Positions 1 through 8,760 of a stretch of 64,000 nucleotides of DNA are shown here, piece by piece. The first letter of the stretch is position 1, and the number at the start of each line of letters is the position of its first letter. This DNA comes from Sphingobium sp. CCH11-B1 (GTDB lineage: Bacteria > Pseudomonadota > Alphaproteobacteria > Sphingomonadales > Sphingomonadaceae): the NCBI RefSeq assembly GCF_001556865.1, contig NZ_LSJY01000085.1, positions 1 to 64,000 on the forward strand, given 5' to 3'. The position numbers were made by a program, and so were the translations under genes. Under the pieces are notes generated by a model that saw nothing but the letters and a program-made list of their open reading frames with translations, was not told the origin of the DNA and made no database searches.

Positions 1-73
1 GGGTGGAACAGGCCGCGATCGCCGCCAGGGACACCAGGGAAATTCGCCCGAAAAAACGGCGTGTTGCGAACAT
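1..73 (-). CDS. Putative lipoprotein, N-terminal fragment (runs off the left edge)
   Basis: Only the first 24 codons lie in the window. They read as a lipoprotein signal peptide: Met-Phe-Ala-Thr, two arginines, a hydrophobic stretch ending Leu-Ala-Ala-Ile-Ala-Ala, then Cys22, a good lipobox (I-A-A-C). The start at 73 is preferred because GGAG sits six bases before its ATG. An in-frame ATG ten codons upstream (103) has no ribosome binding site. It lies 84 bases downstream of the nitronate monooxygenase gene on the same strand. The mature protein is outside the window, so no function can be given. Confidence 0.55.
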   Translation of the reverse strand, partial: MFATRRFFGRISLVSLAAIAACST

Positions 74-157
74 CAACTTCTCCGAAGGGGTAAGGGCCGT
101 CATGCCGGGCAATCGCGCCGGAGGAAATAACCTTGCCGCTCGGTTCGTCGCAACTCT

Positions 158-1171
158 TCAGGCGGCTCGCCGCGCAAGCGCCGCTTCCGCCTCGTCCATA
201 AGCTGCGCGATGATCGCCGCGACCGGCTCTTCCTTCGTCACCATGCCGACCGACTGGCCCGCCATCAGCGACCCGCCCTCGACATCGCCGTCGATCACGG
301 CGCGGCGCAACGCGCCGGCCCAATAATGTTCGATCTGCAACTGCGCCTCCATCATCTCGATGGCGCCGCTGTCCAGCAGGTTGGCGACCTCGCGCTGCTT
401 GGCGGTGAAGCTTTCTGTTCCCGCATTCTTGAGCGCGCGGACCGGGATCACCGGCAGGCGCGGGTCGATCTGCACGCTGGCGATCGCGTCGCGCGCCGAC
501 GCCCGGAAAAAGGCCTTCTTGAAATTGGGGTGCGCGATGCTCTCGCTCGCGCAGGCGAAACGGGTGCCGAGTTGCACGCCCGCCGCGCCCATTTCCAGAT
601 AGGCGGCGATCGCTTCGCCCCGGCCGATGCCGCCCGCGACGAAGACGGGCAGCTGGCTCGCCATTTCGGGGAGGATTTCCTGCGCCAGTACGCTGGTAGA
701 CACCGGGCCGATATGGCCGCCCGCTTCCATGCCTTCCACCACCAGCGCATCGACGCCCGATCGCACCAGCTTCTTCGCCAGGCTAAGCGCCGGCGCGAAG
801 CAGATGAGTTTCGCGCCCTTTTGCTTGATCGCCTCGATGCTGCCCTTGGGCGGCAGGCCGCCCGCCAGCACGACATGGCCGACATCATGCCGGGCGCACA
901 CGTCGATCAGGTCGAACAATTGCGGGTGCATGGTGATGAGGTTGACGCCGAAGGGCCTGTCCGTCAGCGCCTTGGTCGCCGCGATCTCCTTGTCCAGCAG
1001 GTCGGGGGTCATCGCCCCGCACGCGATCACGCCGAACCCGCCCGCGTTGGATATGGCCGCGACAAGGTTGCGCTCGCTGACCCAACTCATCGCCCCGCAC
1101 AGGATCGCCGTGTCGCAGCCCAGAAATTCAGCGCCACGGGCCATGAGGGAAGCGAGCTTGGAATGAGTCAT
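158..1171 (-). CDS. Nitronate monooxygenase family flavoprotein
   Basis: A 337-residue FMN-dependent TIM-barrel enzyme of the nitronate monooxygenase / 2-nitropropane dioxygenase family, which oxidises alkyl nitronates such as propionate 3-nitronate; FabK-type enoyl reductases share the fold. Residues 150-155 read AGGHIG, the family signature around the active-site His. Residues 176-205 contain the phosphate-binding VFVAGGIGRGEA and GVQLGTRF blocks. The start at 1171 is chosen over an upstream TTG because its ATG overlaps the stop of the preceding small gene as ATGA, with GGAG upstream. The cytoplasmic role is sure at family level; the natural substrate is not. Confidence 0.85.
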   Translation of the reverse strand: MTHSKLASLMARGAEFLGCDTAILCGAMSWVSERNLVAAISNAGGFGVIACGAMTPDLLDKEIAATKALTDRPFGVNLITMHPQLFDLIDVCARHDVGHVVLAGGLPPKGSIEAIKQKGAKLICFAPALSLAKKLVRSGVDALVVEGMEAGGHIGPVSTSVLAQEILPEMASQLPVFVAGGIGRGEAIAAYLEMGAAGVQLGTRFACASESIAHPNFKKAFFRASARDAIASVQIDPRLPVIPVRALKNAGTESFTAKQREVANLLDSGAIEMMEAQLQIEHYWAGALRRAVIDGDVEGGSLMAGQSVGMVTKEEPVAAIIAQLMDEAEAALARRAA

Positions 1172-1416
1172 GGTCGGAAGAACTCCAAAGGCAGCCAACC
1201 CTTCGCATTCCGCTTGGGAGGCTCGATGCCTTTTTCTTTAAGTCGTTTCAGGATTATTGGTTCGAGGAATGGTCCCCAACCATCGTCGTTAGCAGAGCAG
1301 CATGTCTTACACGCCATGATGTCGTAGCCGTACAGCTTTCGCAAATCGTAGACCTGTGGTCCATAGTCCTTTGGACGGCCACAAACATCCCAATTGATTT
1401 GGATCGCTTCAGACAT
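1168..1416 (-). CDS. Small cysteine-containing protein of unknown function
   Basis: An 82-residue protein with no family I recognise. It has Cys12 and a cluster at Cys36, Cys39 and Cys40 (CKTCC), which could bind a metal, followed by a basic, Pro-containing C-terminus. Its stop overlaps the start of the nitronate monooxygenase gene (ATGA), so the two are probably co-translated. The DNA is visibly less GC-rich than its neighbours, with many AAA, TAT and TTT codons, which suggests later acquisition. There is no signal peptide or membrane segment. It could be a small zinc-binding accessory protein, but that is a guess. Confidence 0.55.
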   Translation of the reverse strand: MSEAIQINWDVCGRPKDYGPQVYDLRKLYGYDIMACKTCCSANDDGWGPFLEPIILKRLKEKGIEPPKRNAKGWLPLEFFRP

Positions 1417-1460
1417 GCGTTGCCTCGAATGGTAATTGCGCGACTCGAGGCATAACCAAA

Positions 1461-1579
1461 ATTTGGCTCAGGCCGAGGCGAAAATGTCGCCTTTCGAGGA
1501 CCCGGCGCGCAGCGTGCTTAAAGCACGTGAGCACCGGAAGCGCAGAAAGGCGGCACTTGCAGCCCGGCATCAGCCAAAT
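1461..1579. repeat. Large imperfect palindrome (REP/BIME-like element)
   Basis: A 119-base imperfect inverted repeat. The outer arms ATTTGGCT (1461-1468) and AGCCAAAT (1572-1579) are perfect. Inner arms share GCCTTTC/GAAAGGC and CCGG blocks. The centre is CGTGCTT-A-AAGCACG around 1520. It fills the gap between the small Cys protein gene and the 3' end of lysC, so it may also act as the end of the lysC transcript, although no T-run follows. The form is that of dispersed intergenic palindromes of sphingomonads; a second copy was not found in this window. Confidence 0.6.
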
Positions 1580-1584
1580 ATCGG

Positions 1585-2850
1585 TCAGGCGGCCGGCGCA
1601 TCCAGCCCATAGGCGGTATGCAGCACGCGCACGGCAAGTTCCGTCTCGTCCTCGTCGATCAGGACGCTGACCTTGATCTCGCTCGTCGAAATCGCCTCGA
1701 TATTGATGCCGCGTTCGGCCAGCGTCTTGAACATGGTGGCGGCGACGCCCGCGTGGCTGCGCATGCCCACGCCCACGACGCTGATCTTGGCGACTTCGGT
1801 ATCGGTGATGATGCGGCGGAAGCCGATCGCATCCTTGTTCGCTTCCAATATGTCGACGCTGCGGGCGAGATCGGCGCGCGGGACGGTGAAGGTGACGTCG
1901 GTCTCTTCATTGTCCTTGCTGTCATTCTGGATGATCATGTCGACGTTGATCGCCGCGTCCGCCAGCGGGGTGAAGATGCTGGCGACCGCGCCCGGCTTGT
2001 CGGGCACGCGGGTGACGATGATCTTCGCCTCATTCTTGTCATGGGCGATGCCGGTGATGAGTTGCCGTTCCATCTTGGTTTCCTTGAGCTTGGCGTCCAG
2101 TTCCTCGTCGCTCACGATCAGCGTGCCGGGGAGGTCGTCCTGGGTGGGATCATCGAAGGAAGAAAGCACCTGCACGACCACGCCTTCCTTCATGGCGAGG
2201 CCGACCGACCGGGTCTGGAGCACCTTGGCGCCGACCGACGCCAGTTCCAGCATTTCCTCATAGGTGACGAGGTCCAGCTTGCGCGCGCGCGCGACAATGC
2301 GCGGGTCGGTGGTGTAGACGCCGTCGACGTCGGTGTAGATGTCGCAGCGGTTGGCCTTCACCGCCGCCGCGACCGCGACCGCCGAGGTGTCGGACCCACC
2401 CCGACCCAGCGTCGATACCCGGCCATCCGCCATCATGCCCTGGAAACCGGGGATGACGGCGACCTGTCCCGACTGCATGGCGGCGACCAGGGCGTCGGTC
2501 TCGATCGTGGAGATACGCGCCTTGGCATGCGCTTCCACCGTGCGGATCGGCAACTGCCACCCCAGCCAGCTCCGGGCGTCCACGCCCATGGCCTTCAGCG
2601 TCATGGCCAGGAGGCCGCTCGTCACCTGTTCGCCGCTGGCCACGACCACATCATATTCGGCGGGATCATAGAGGGGCGATGCTTCCTTGCAGAACCCCAC
2701 CAGCCGGTCGGTCTCCCCCGCCATGGCGGACACGACCACCGCGACCTCATGCCCCTGCTGGACGACATGCTTCACGCGCGCCGCCACGTTGCGAATTCGC
2801 TCCATCCCCGCCATGGAGGTGCCGCCGAATTTCATCACGATGCGCGCCAT
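1585..2850 (-). CDS. lysC: Aspartate kinase
   Basis: A 421-residue cytoplasmic enzyme that phosphorylates L-aspartate, the first step toward lysine, threonine, methionine and diaminopimelate. The N-terminus has the KFGGTSM signature (residues 7-13), followed by the kinase domain to about residue 250. Two ACT domains follow (about 268-340 and 346-421), with the GVGM and SEIKVSVLI blocks, so feedback control by lysine and/or threonine is expected. Length is typical of the monofunctional form. A small membrane-protein gene and ubiG lie divergently upstream. dapF, a later enzyme of the same pathway, is at 31.5 kb. Confidence 0.95.
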   Translation of the reverse strand: MARIVMKFGGTSMAGMERIRNVAARVKHVVQQGHEVAVVVSAMAGETDRLVGFCKEASPLYDPAEYDVVVASGEQVTSGLLAMTLKAMGVDARSWLGWQLPIRTVEAHAKARISTIETDALVAAMQSGQVAVIPGFQGMMADGRVSTLGRGGSDTSAVAVAAAVKANRCDIYTDVDGVYTTDPRIVARARKLDLVTYEEMLELASVGAKVLQTRSVGLAMKEGVVVQVLSSFDDPTQDDLPGTLIVSDEELDAKLKETKMERQLITGIAHDKNEAKIIVTRVPDKPGAVASIFTPLADAAINVDMIIQNDSKDNEETDVTFTVPRADLARSVDILEANKDAIGFRRIITDTEVAKISVVGVGMRSHAGVAATMFKTLAERGINIEAISTSEIKVSVLIDEDETELAVRVLHTAYGLDAPAA

Positions 2851-3022
2851 TTGCTTGTCGAACCACCCTAGTTGCGTGAAAGAAAATGTCCCGAAGGGGC
2901 AAAAATGGCGCTCCTATTAGCAGCCGCGGCGGATATGGCAAGCAATCGCCGCCCTGACGGCCCGTCATCGGGAACCTCGCGCCGCGCCGATCTTTCCCTT
3001 CTCCATGGCATAGGAGGATAGG

Positions 3023-3205
3023 ATGGAAACAGGCTTTTGGGGTTTCGTCATCATCGGCGGCCCGATCCTGCTCGGGTTGATGCTGATCTTCGTCATGCTG
3101 AGCAACAAGCGCAAGAACAGCCCGGCCGACATCGCCCGCACCGAACAGGCGACGCGCGACTTGCATCGGCAACTCAATGCGGAGGACAAGGCTGGCGGAA
3201 GCTAG
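3023..3205 (+). CDS. Small single-pass membrane protein
   Basis: A 60-residue protein with one hydrophobic helix (about residues 5-26, rich in Ile, Leu, Gly and Phe) followed by the basic segment NKRKN and a polar, probably cytoplasmic tail. A strong ribosome binding site (AGGAGG, five bases before ATG) makes it a real gene despite its size. It sits between divergent lysC and co-directional ubiG, 65 bases before the latter. No function is recognised. The orientation rule of positive charges suggests N-out, C-in. Confidence 0.7.
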   Translation: METGFWGFVIIGGPILLGLMLIFVMLSNKRKNSPADIARTEQATRDLHRQLNAEDKAGGS

Positions 3206-3270
3206 GGGCTGGCGCCAGCTAGCGCCGGCAACCGCTAGGCACTGGGCGTCAAGCCGCTATAAAGGGCCTC

Positions 3271-4002
3271 ATGACCGAGACCACCGCCACCATCGACCCC
3301 AAGGAAGCCGCGCATTTCGGGGAGATGGCCGCCGACTGGTGGAATCCCGCCGGGTCGAGCGCGATGCTGCACAAGCTGAACCCGGTGCGCTTGGCCTATA
3401 TCCGCGCCGCGATCGACCGCCACTGGCCGGGGCGCGAGCAACAGTTCCGCCCGCTCGAAGGCAGGCGCGCGCTCGACGTCGGCTGCGGCGCGGGCCTGCT
3501 GACCGAACCGCTCGCCCGCCTCGGCGCGCGCGTGACCGGCCTCGATGCCGCGCCCGAAAATATCGCCGCCGCCAAGGTCCATGCGCAGGGGCAGGGTCTC
3601 GCCATCGACTATCGCGCCACGCCGGTCGAACAACTGGCGGACAGCGGCTTCGATCTCGTGACGTCGATGGAAGTGATCGAACATGTGGCCGATCCCGCCG
3701 CCTTTGTCGCCGCCCTTGCCGCGACGCTCGCGCCCGATGGCCTGCTCATCCTCTCCACGCCCAACCGCACGCCGCTTTCCCGCCTCGCCATGATCACCAT
3801 CGGGGAAAGCATCGGCGGCATTCCGAAGGGCACGCACGACTGGGGCAAGTTCCTGACACCCGAAGAACTCACCGCCCTGCTCGAACGGGCAGGGCTTGAC
3901 GTGATCGACGGGAGCGGCCTCGCCTTCGACCCGGCGCGCGGCTTCACCCTGTCGGACAACAGGGCGATCAACTACCTGCTGACCGCCCGCCACAAGGGCT
4001 GA
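3271..4002 (+). CDS. ubiG: Ubiquinone biosynthesis O-methyltransferase
   Basis: A 243-residue SAM-dependent methyltransferase that carries out both O-methylations in ubiquinone synthesis. The N-terminal block HFGEMAADWWNP (about 15-26) is characteristic of UbiG. SAM motif I is LDVGCGAGLLTEPLA at 68-82, and an acidic residue (GLDAAPENI) follows at the end of the next strand. The motif STPNRT lies in the C-terminal half. Length matches the family (about 240-250). It may be co-transcribed with the small membrane protein gene upstream. It converges on a TonB-dependent receptor gene across a structured spacer. Confidence 0.95.
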   Translation: MTETTATIDPKEAAHFGEMAADWWNPAGSSAMLHKLNPVRLAYIRAAIDRHWPGREQQFRPLEGRRALDVGCGAGLLTEPLARLGARVTGLDAAPENIAAAKVHAQGQGLAIDYRATPVEQLADSGFDLVTSMEVIEHVADPAAFVAALAATLAPDGLLILSTPNRTPLSRLAMITIGESIGGIPKGTHDWGKFLTPEELTALLERAGLDVIDGSGLAFDPARGFTLSDNRAINYLLTARHKG

Positions 4003-4066
4003 TCGTCCCACCCGCCGCCTTCACCTTCACCGGAACAGGCTGGGCAGCGTCATCCTGCGTTCGAAA

Positions 4067-4152
4067 GTCATCCGCACTCTCCCCGTCGCGATGCCAATGC
4101 CCCGCGACGCGGTCCGTTCCCCAAGGACGGACTGGAGAAGAGTGCGGACGAC
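4067..4152. repeat. Nested inverted repeat between convergent genes
   Basis: The outer arms 4067-4080 and 4139-4152 pair over 14 bases with one mismatch (core TCCGCACTCT/AGAGTGCGGA). Inside are two hairpins: CGTCGCG/CGCGACG (4084-4090 with 4103-4109) and GTCCGT/ACGGAC (4112-4117 with 4127-4132). Together they fold as a three-way junction. The element occupies the spacer between ubiG and the receptor gene, which converge. No T-run is present, so a simple intrinsic terminator is unlikely; a BIME-like repeat or a structured RNA is possible. Confidence 0.5.
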
Positions 4153-4177
4153 CGGAAACGGCCGAGCGGCCGCCCCC

Positions 4178-7108
4178 TCACATCGTGATTTTCGCGCCCG
4201 CATACATGTAACGGCCCACGAAGCTGATCGGATAGTTTGCCGAAGCGATCGAGGGCTGCTGGTCGAACAGGTTATTGACGCCCATGTAGAAACGGAAGCG
4301 CTTGTCGACGTCATAGGCGACGTAGAGGTCGTGCTGCCACTTCTCCTTATATTTCAGATATTCGGGGGCGGCGATGTCGGGATTGCCCGCCAGTTCCTCG
4401 CGCGTGTAGCGGTCGGTCTTGCTGAACCAGCTGATGCCATAATTGACGGTCAGGCTGTCGAGCTTCCAGGTGATGTCGCCGGTGGCGTTCCACTTGGGAT
4501 AATAGGCCTCGCCCCGGTCGATATTGACGGTCGCGCCCGGCGTCGGAATGAATTCCAGCCGGTCGAGATAGCCGCCCACAAGCCCGATGGCGAAGCTGCC
4601 CATCTTCGCCGTGTCGAACCCGTAATTGAGCTTGAAGTCCGCGCCTGCCGTCCGGAAATTGGCGACATTCTGCGGCTGGACGAAATAGCTGCTGATATAG
4701 CCGGTGCCGCTGGCGCGCGTGATGTTCTGGCAATAGACATTGTCCAGGCTGGGCTGGTCTACGCACAGCTGCGCCAGTTCCTCAGCCGTGGGCGTGTTCA
4801 CCGCATTCTTCAGCTTGATGTCGTACCAGTCGAACGATGCAGTCAGCCCCGGAATGAAACGGGGCCGCAGCACGACGCCCGCCGTCCAGGTCCGCGCCGT
4901 TTCCTCGCGCAGGTCGCGGTTGCCGCCGGAAAAGCCCGGCAGGCTGACCGTCGCGGTCGGATCGTTTTCCGGATTGAAGGCCGCGATCTGCGCCGGAGAA
5001 AGCCCCGCCGCCGCCAGCGTCGCCTGGCAATTGGCGGCGCGATACTGGGTGCCGTTGGGCAGCGCCACCGGATCGCACGGATCGGTGATGAAGGAAAAGC
5101 CGCCGTTGCGCGGTGCGAACAGTTCGGTGATGTTGGGCGCACGCACCGCTTCGGACCAGGTGCCGCGCAGCGTCAGGTCGGGGATCGGCGCGTAGGTGCC
5201 GTCCACCTTCCACGTCGTCGTCTTGCCCACCGTCGAATAATCCGACAGCCGGATCGCCGCGCCGAAGCTGAGATTATAGGCGAAGGGCACTTCCTTTAGC
5301 ACCGGCACGGAAAGCTCGCCGAACACCTCCTTCACATCGAAGCTGCCGCTTTCGGGCAGTTGCAGCGAAAAGTCCTGAAGCGCCCCATCCTGCAAGAGCT
5401 GGTCGGGGATGAACCGACTCTTCTCCTTGCGATATTCAGCGCCGATGGCGAAGCCGACCGGGCCGCCGGGCAGTTCGAAAAACTGGCCGAAATCGCCCGA
5501 GATCGATCCCGACACGACATGCTGCTGCACCCGCGCGCGGTTGAGGATATCGGCATTCACCCAATCGAGCGCCGCTTGGTCCCGCACCCCGTTGCCCAGC
5601 AGGTTGAGCGGACGGCATCCGCTGTTCGCGCCGGGCGTGAAGCTGCTTGCCGGCGCGTCATAATTGTCGGGATTGATGTTCGCCGTGGGATCGATCGTCG
5701 ATCGGCAGACAATATTGCCCGTCGCCGGATCGCGCACCGCGTCGATCGCCGCCCAGTAGCGGTCGCCAATGCGATAGTCGGTCAGCAGAACCTTCGATTT
5801 GGTCTGGCCGAACGTATAGGACAGTTCGTAGTTCGCATGTTCGGAAATGCGCCCCTCGAACCCGCCGACAAAGCGCATCGTTTCGCGATCGTTCCGCTCG
5901 CCGCGCACGCCCAGGTCATAATTGTCGCGCGAAATGAGAGCGCCCTGCGACGTGTCTGCAATGCCCGCGTAGCGATCCTGCAAATAGGGATTGTCGGGCG
6001 AGAGATAGGTGAAGAAATCGAACGAGGGCTGCTGAAGCGTGAAGGTGCGGTTCTTCACATATTTGGCTTCGACGAAGACCTTGAACGCGTCGCTGAAGTC
6101 GTAATGCGACAGCAGGTTGAAATTGTGGACGCGGTTATAGGCTTGAAGGTCGCCCTGATAGCCGGCCAGCTGCGTGCTGTCGCCGCCCTGCGTCAAACCA
6201 CCCGATGATGGCAGCAGACGGCCCCGATCATAGACCTTGCCCGATCCAGTGAAGTCGGGAATGCCGTCGAGGTCAAGGTCCACCGCACCATCGGGCGAAC
6301 TGTCGGCGTAGCGCAGATTGTTCGTCGGCACGCGATCGGGCCGGGTCGGATCGTCAGGAATGTCATTGGGATCGCGCACGATGCCGTAGGTGCCCAGCGG
6401 ATTGCCGGTGCGGTAACGGTTGGCGCTGCTCAGGCGATCCTGATCGCGATATTCATAGGACAGCGCGATATTGCCGCGCCCGTCGCTGAAATTCTTGCCA
6501 TAGGTGAGCGACCCATAACGCTGACCCGCATCGCCGCGGCTGGAAATGCCGACTTGGCCGCTGGCTTTGAATCCGTCAAAGTTCCGCATCAGGCGGAAAT
6601 TGACCACGCCCGACACGCCATCCGCGCCGTAAATGGCGGATGCGCCGCCGGTCAGGACGTCCACGCCTTCGATCAGGTCGTTGGGGATGGTGTTGACGTC
6701 AACGGCAGCGGAACCGGAAATGCTCGACACATGGCGGCGGCCGTTCACAAGCACCAGCGTACGATTTTCGCCCAGCCCGCGCAGGTTGAGCAACTGCACG
6801 CCCACCGCGCCGAAGTCGGCCAGCGATCCTGAGGTCTGCGCCCCGCTGAACGACGCGATCAGCGCGGGGTTCTGCCGCAGCGTATCGACCAACTGAACAT
6901 TGCCCGCCTGTTCCAGATTTTCCGCAGTGACGGTCACAAGCGGGTTGGGAATGTTATAATCGCTACGCTGAATGCGGCTGCCGGTGACGACGATGGTGTC
7001 GCCTTCGTCGGCGGGCGCTGCATCCTGCGCGAAGGCAGGCGCGAGGCAAAGCGTCGGGAGCGCGCTGGCCGCAAGCAGCCGGCGCGCCACAAGCGTGGTG
7101 CGATTCAT
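4178..7108 (-). CDS. TonB-dependent outer-membrane receptor
   Basis: A 976-residue outer-membrane receptor. Residues 1-27 form a signal peptide ending in an Ala-rich AFA site. The plug domain starts near residue 38 with DTIVVTGSRIQRS and contains the typical NIRG-like block RGLGENRTLVLVNGRR. The rest is a beta-barrel ending in GAKITM. The extended form with VDVNTIP and VLTGGASAIYGADG blocks is common in sphingomonad receptors whose ligands are often saccharides or peptides rather than siderophores. The start at 7108 is chosen because the signal peptide begins there and a purine-rich GAAAAGGG precedes it. The ligand is unknown; no dedicated enzymes are adjacent except a CitE-like lyase. Confidence 0.9.
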   Translation of the reverse strand: MNRTTLVARRLLAASALPTLCLAPAFAQDAAPADEGDTIVVTGSRIQRSDYNIPNPLVTVTAENLEQAGNVQLVDTLRQNPALIASFSGAQTSGSLADFGAVGVQLLNLRGLGENRTLVLVNGRRHVSSISGSAAVDVNTIPNDLIEGVDVLTGGASAIYGADGVSGVVNFRLMRNFDGFKASGQVGISSRGDAGQRYGSLTYGKNFSDGRGNIALSYEYRDQDRLSSANRYRTGNPLGTYGIVRDPNDIPDDPTRPDRVPTNNLRYADSSPDGAVDLDLDGIPDFTGSGKVYDRGRLLPSSGGLTQGGDSTQLAGYQGDLQAYNRVHNFNLLSHYDFSDAFKVFVEAKYVKNRTFTLQQPSFDFFTYLSPDNPYLQDRYAGIADTSQGALISRDNYDLGVRGERNDRETMRFVGGFEGRISEHANYELSYTFGQTKSKVLLTDYRIGDRYWAAIDAVRDPATGNIVCRSTIDPTANINPDNYDAPASSFTPGANSGCRPLNLLGNGVRDQAALDWVNADILNRARVQQHVVSGSISGDFGQFFELPGGPVGFAIGAEYRKEKSRFIPDQLLQDGALQDFSLQLPESGSFDVKEVFGELSVPVLKEVPFAYNLSFGAAIRLSDYSTVGKTTTWKVDGTYAPIPDLTLRGTWSEAVRAPNITELFAPRNGGFSFITDPCDPVALPNGTQYRAANCQATLAAAGLSPAQIAAFNPENDPTATVSLPGFSGGNRDLREETARTWTAGVVLRPRFIPGLTASFDWYDIKLKNAVNTPTAEELAQLCVDQPSLDNVYCQNITRASGTGYISSYFVQPQNVANFRTAGADFKLNYGFDTAKMGSFAIGLVGGYLDRLEFIPTPGATVNIDRGEAYYPKWNATGDITWKLDSLTVNYGISWFSKTDRYTREELAGNPDIAAPEYLKYKEKWQHDLYVAYDVDKRFRFYMGVNNLFDQQPSIASANYPISFVGRYMYAGAKITM

Positions 7109-7255
7109 GATGAGACCCTTTTCTTCGGAGTTCGGGGGAGAACTCGATGCTTCGAAAACGCCCAAAGCGCGCGTCAGGGTCAACCCGCCATCGACGAATG
7201 GAGGGTCAAAGCGTCACTTTTCAGCCAGCGCTGTAACCTGCGCGCAACATATTGC

Positions 7256-8074
7256 TTACCGCGCAGACACAGCCTCTGCCCGCGCGATCAGCGCTTGTGC
7301 TTCCTCGACATGCATCGTCTCGATCATCCGGCCTTCGAACCGTTCCGCGCCGCCGGTCGCTGCCTCGACCAGCCGCCGCGCGTCCGCCACCGCCTGTGCG
7401 TCCGGGCCGAAGACCTGATTGGCGACGGGCACCTGGCCGGGGTGGATCAGCGTCTTGCCGTCAAAGCCCAGCCGATGCCCTTCGGCGCATTCCGTTTCCA
7501 GTCCCGTCTCGTCGTCCAGCCGGTTGAAGACGCCGTCGAACACCGCAATGCCGGCCGCGCGCGCCGCCAGCACCACCGCCTGCATCGCGTGGGACAGGCC
7601 CGTCCGGTCGGCGGACGGCGGGATGCCCAGATCCCTGCGCAGGTCGTTGACCCCCATGAACAGCCCGGCGCATCCCTCCCCCGCCGCGATGGCAGGGGCG
7701 GCCAGCACGCCCTTGGCGCTTTCGATCATGGCGATCACCGGCTTCTGCGCCACGCTGAACACGTCCCTGACCTGCCTGGGGTGCTCGACCTTGGGCAGCA
7801 CGACATAGTCCGCCGCCGTGCCCTTGAGCGCCACCATTTCCGGCCCGTGCCAGCGCGTGCCCTCCACATTGATGCGCACCGCCGCCAGTCGCCCGCCGAA
7901 CCCTTCGGCCAGCGCCGCGACCGCGCCGTCCAGCGCCGCTTCCTTGGCGTCGTCGGGGACCGCATCCTCCAGGTCCAATATCACCATGTCGCACGGCAGC
8001 GTCCGTGCCTTGGCGACGGCGCGCGCGTTGGACGCGGGCAGGAACAGCAGCGATCGGGCGTGGCGCAGCAGCAT
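7256..8074 (-). CDS. HpcH/HpaI-family CoA ester lyase (CitE-like)
   Basis: A 272-residue TIM-barrel lyase of the CitE/malyl-CoA lyase family, acting on acyl-CoA esters such as malyl- or citramalyl-CoA. Visible motifs in order are LLFLPASN near the N-terminus, the metal-binding DLEDAVP, the strand PKVEHP, MIESAKGV, GVNDL and GKTLIHPGQV near the C-terminus. Length is usual for stand-alone CitE-like proteins that are not part of a citrate lyase complex, and no CitD or CitF partner is present. It precedes the receptor gene on the same strand with a gap of about 150 bases, so co-transcription is possible. Exact substrate uncertain. Confidence 0.85.
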   Translation of the reverse strand: MLLRHARSLLFLPASNARAVAKARTLPCDMVILDLEDAVPDDAKEAALDGAVAALAEGFGGRLAAVRINVEGTRWHGPEMVALKGTAADYVVLPKVEHPRQVRDVFSVAQKPVIAMIESAKGVLAAPAIAAGEGCAGLFMGVNDLRRDLGIPPSADRTGLSHAMQAVVLAARAAGIAVFDGVFNRLDDETGLETECAEGHRLGFDGKTLIHPGQVPVANQVFGPDAQAVADARRLVEAATGGAERFEGRMIETMHVEEAQALIARAEAVSAR

Positions 8075-8198
8075 CTCGTCTCTCCTTGGCTCGGGCTCCC
8101 CGTCCTAGCGGCCCCGCCGCGCAGGGAAAGCCTTTTCCGCGTGCGACGCTGCCCGCCGCGCTGTCCTATCGCCTGCCGCCTGCGGTAGCCTGTCCCCC

Positions 8199-8735
8199 AT
8201 GACCCATACAGACCCGCTCCTTTTCACCCCGGTCCCTCACCAGCGCCGCGCCAGCGGCTGGACTGACGCGGCGCGGCGCGCCTTCATCGCCATGCTCGCC
8301 CGCTGCGGCGTCGTCGCGCATGCGGCGCGCAGCGTCGGCTGCTCGCCCCGTTCGGCCTATCATCTTCGGCAGAGGGCGGGCGCGGACAGTTTCGCCGCCG
8401 CCTGGGACTGGGCGCTGGAAATGGGCCTTGATGAAAGCCGGGCGCGCGCGGTGGCTCTGGCGAAGGGGCGGCGCGAACGGCCGATCATGCGGCGCGGACG
8501 GCAGGTGGGCGTGCGAACCGATACCGACCTGCGCCTGCTCTATGCCGCGATGCGTTCGCTGGACGCGGAACGCAGCGGGTATCGCGCCGCCATGCCCCAT
8601 CGCCAGCGCATCGGCCTGCGCGACATAGTGCGCAGGCTGCTCGACGCCGGCCCCTTCTCGCCGGAGGAATGGGCGATGCTCGGCCCGCAACTCGCGACCG
8701 CCATCGGGGAAGAACCTCCTCGGCAGCCTATGTAA
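8199..8735 (+). CDS. Putative DNA-binding protein with N-terminal helix-turn-helix
   Basis: A 178-residue basic protein, rich in Arg and Ala. Residues 20-55 (WTDAARRAFIAMLARCG, then AARSVGCSPRSAYHLRQRAG) look like a helix-turn-helix of the type seen in terminase small subunits and transposase-like proteins. The remainder has no recognised domain. It is read divergently from the CoA ester lyase gene and precedes the DUF885 gene. A regulatory role is inferred from the HTH alone. The start is the first ATG and lies 124 bases from the divergent gene. Confidence 0.65.
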   Translation: MTHTDPLLFTPVPHQRRASGWTDAARRAFIAMLARCGVVAHAARSVGCSPRSAYHLRQRAGADSFAAAWDWALEMGLDESRARAVALAKGRRERPIMRRGRQVGVRTDTDLRLLYAAMRSLDAERSGYRAAMPHRQRIGLRDIVRRLLDAGPFSPEEWAMLGPQLATAIGEEPPRQPM

Positions 8736-8760
8736 CAATCTGTCGCCGGTAGGAAATTCT

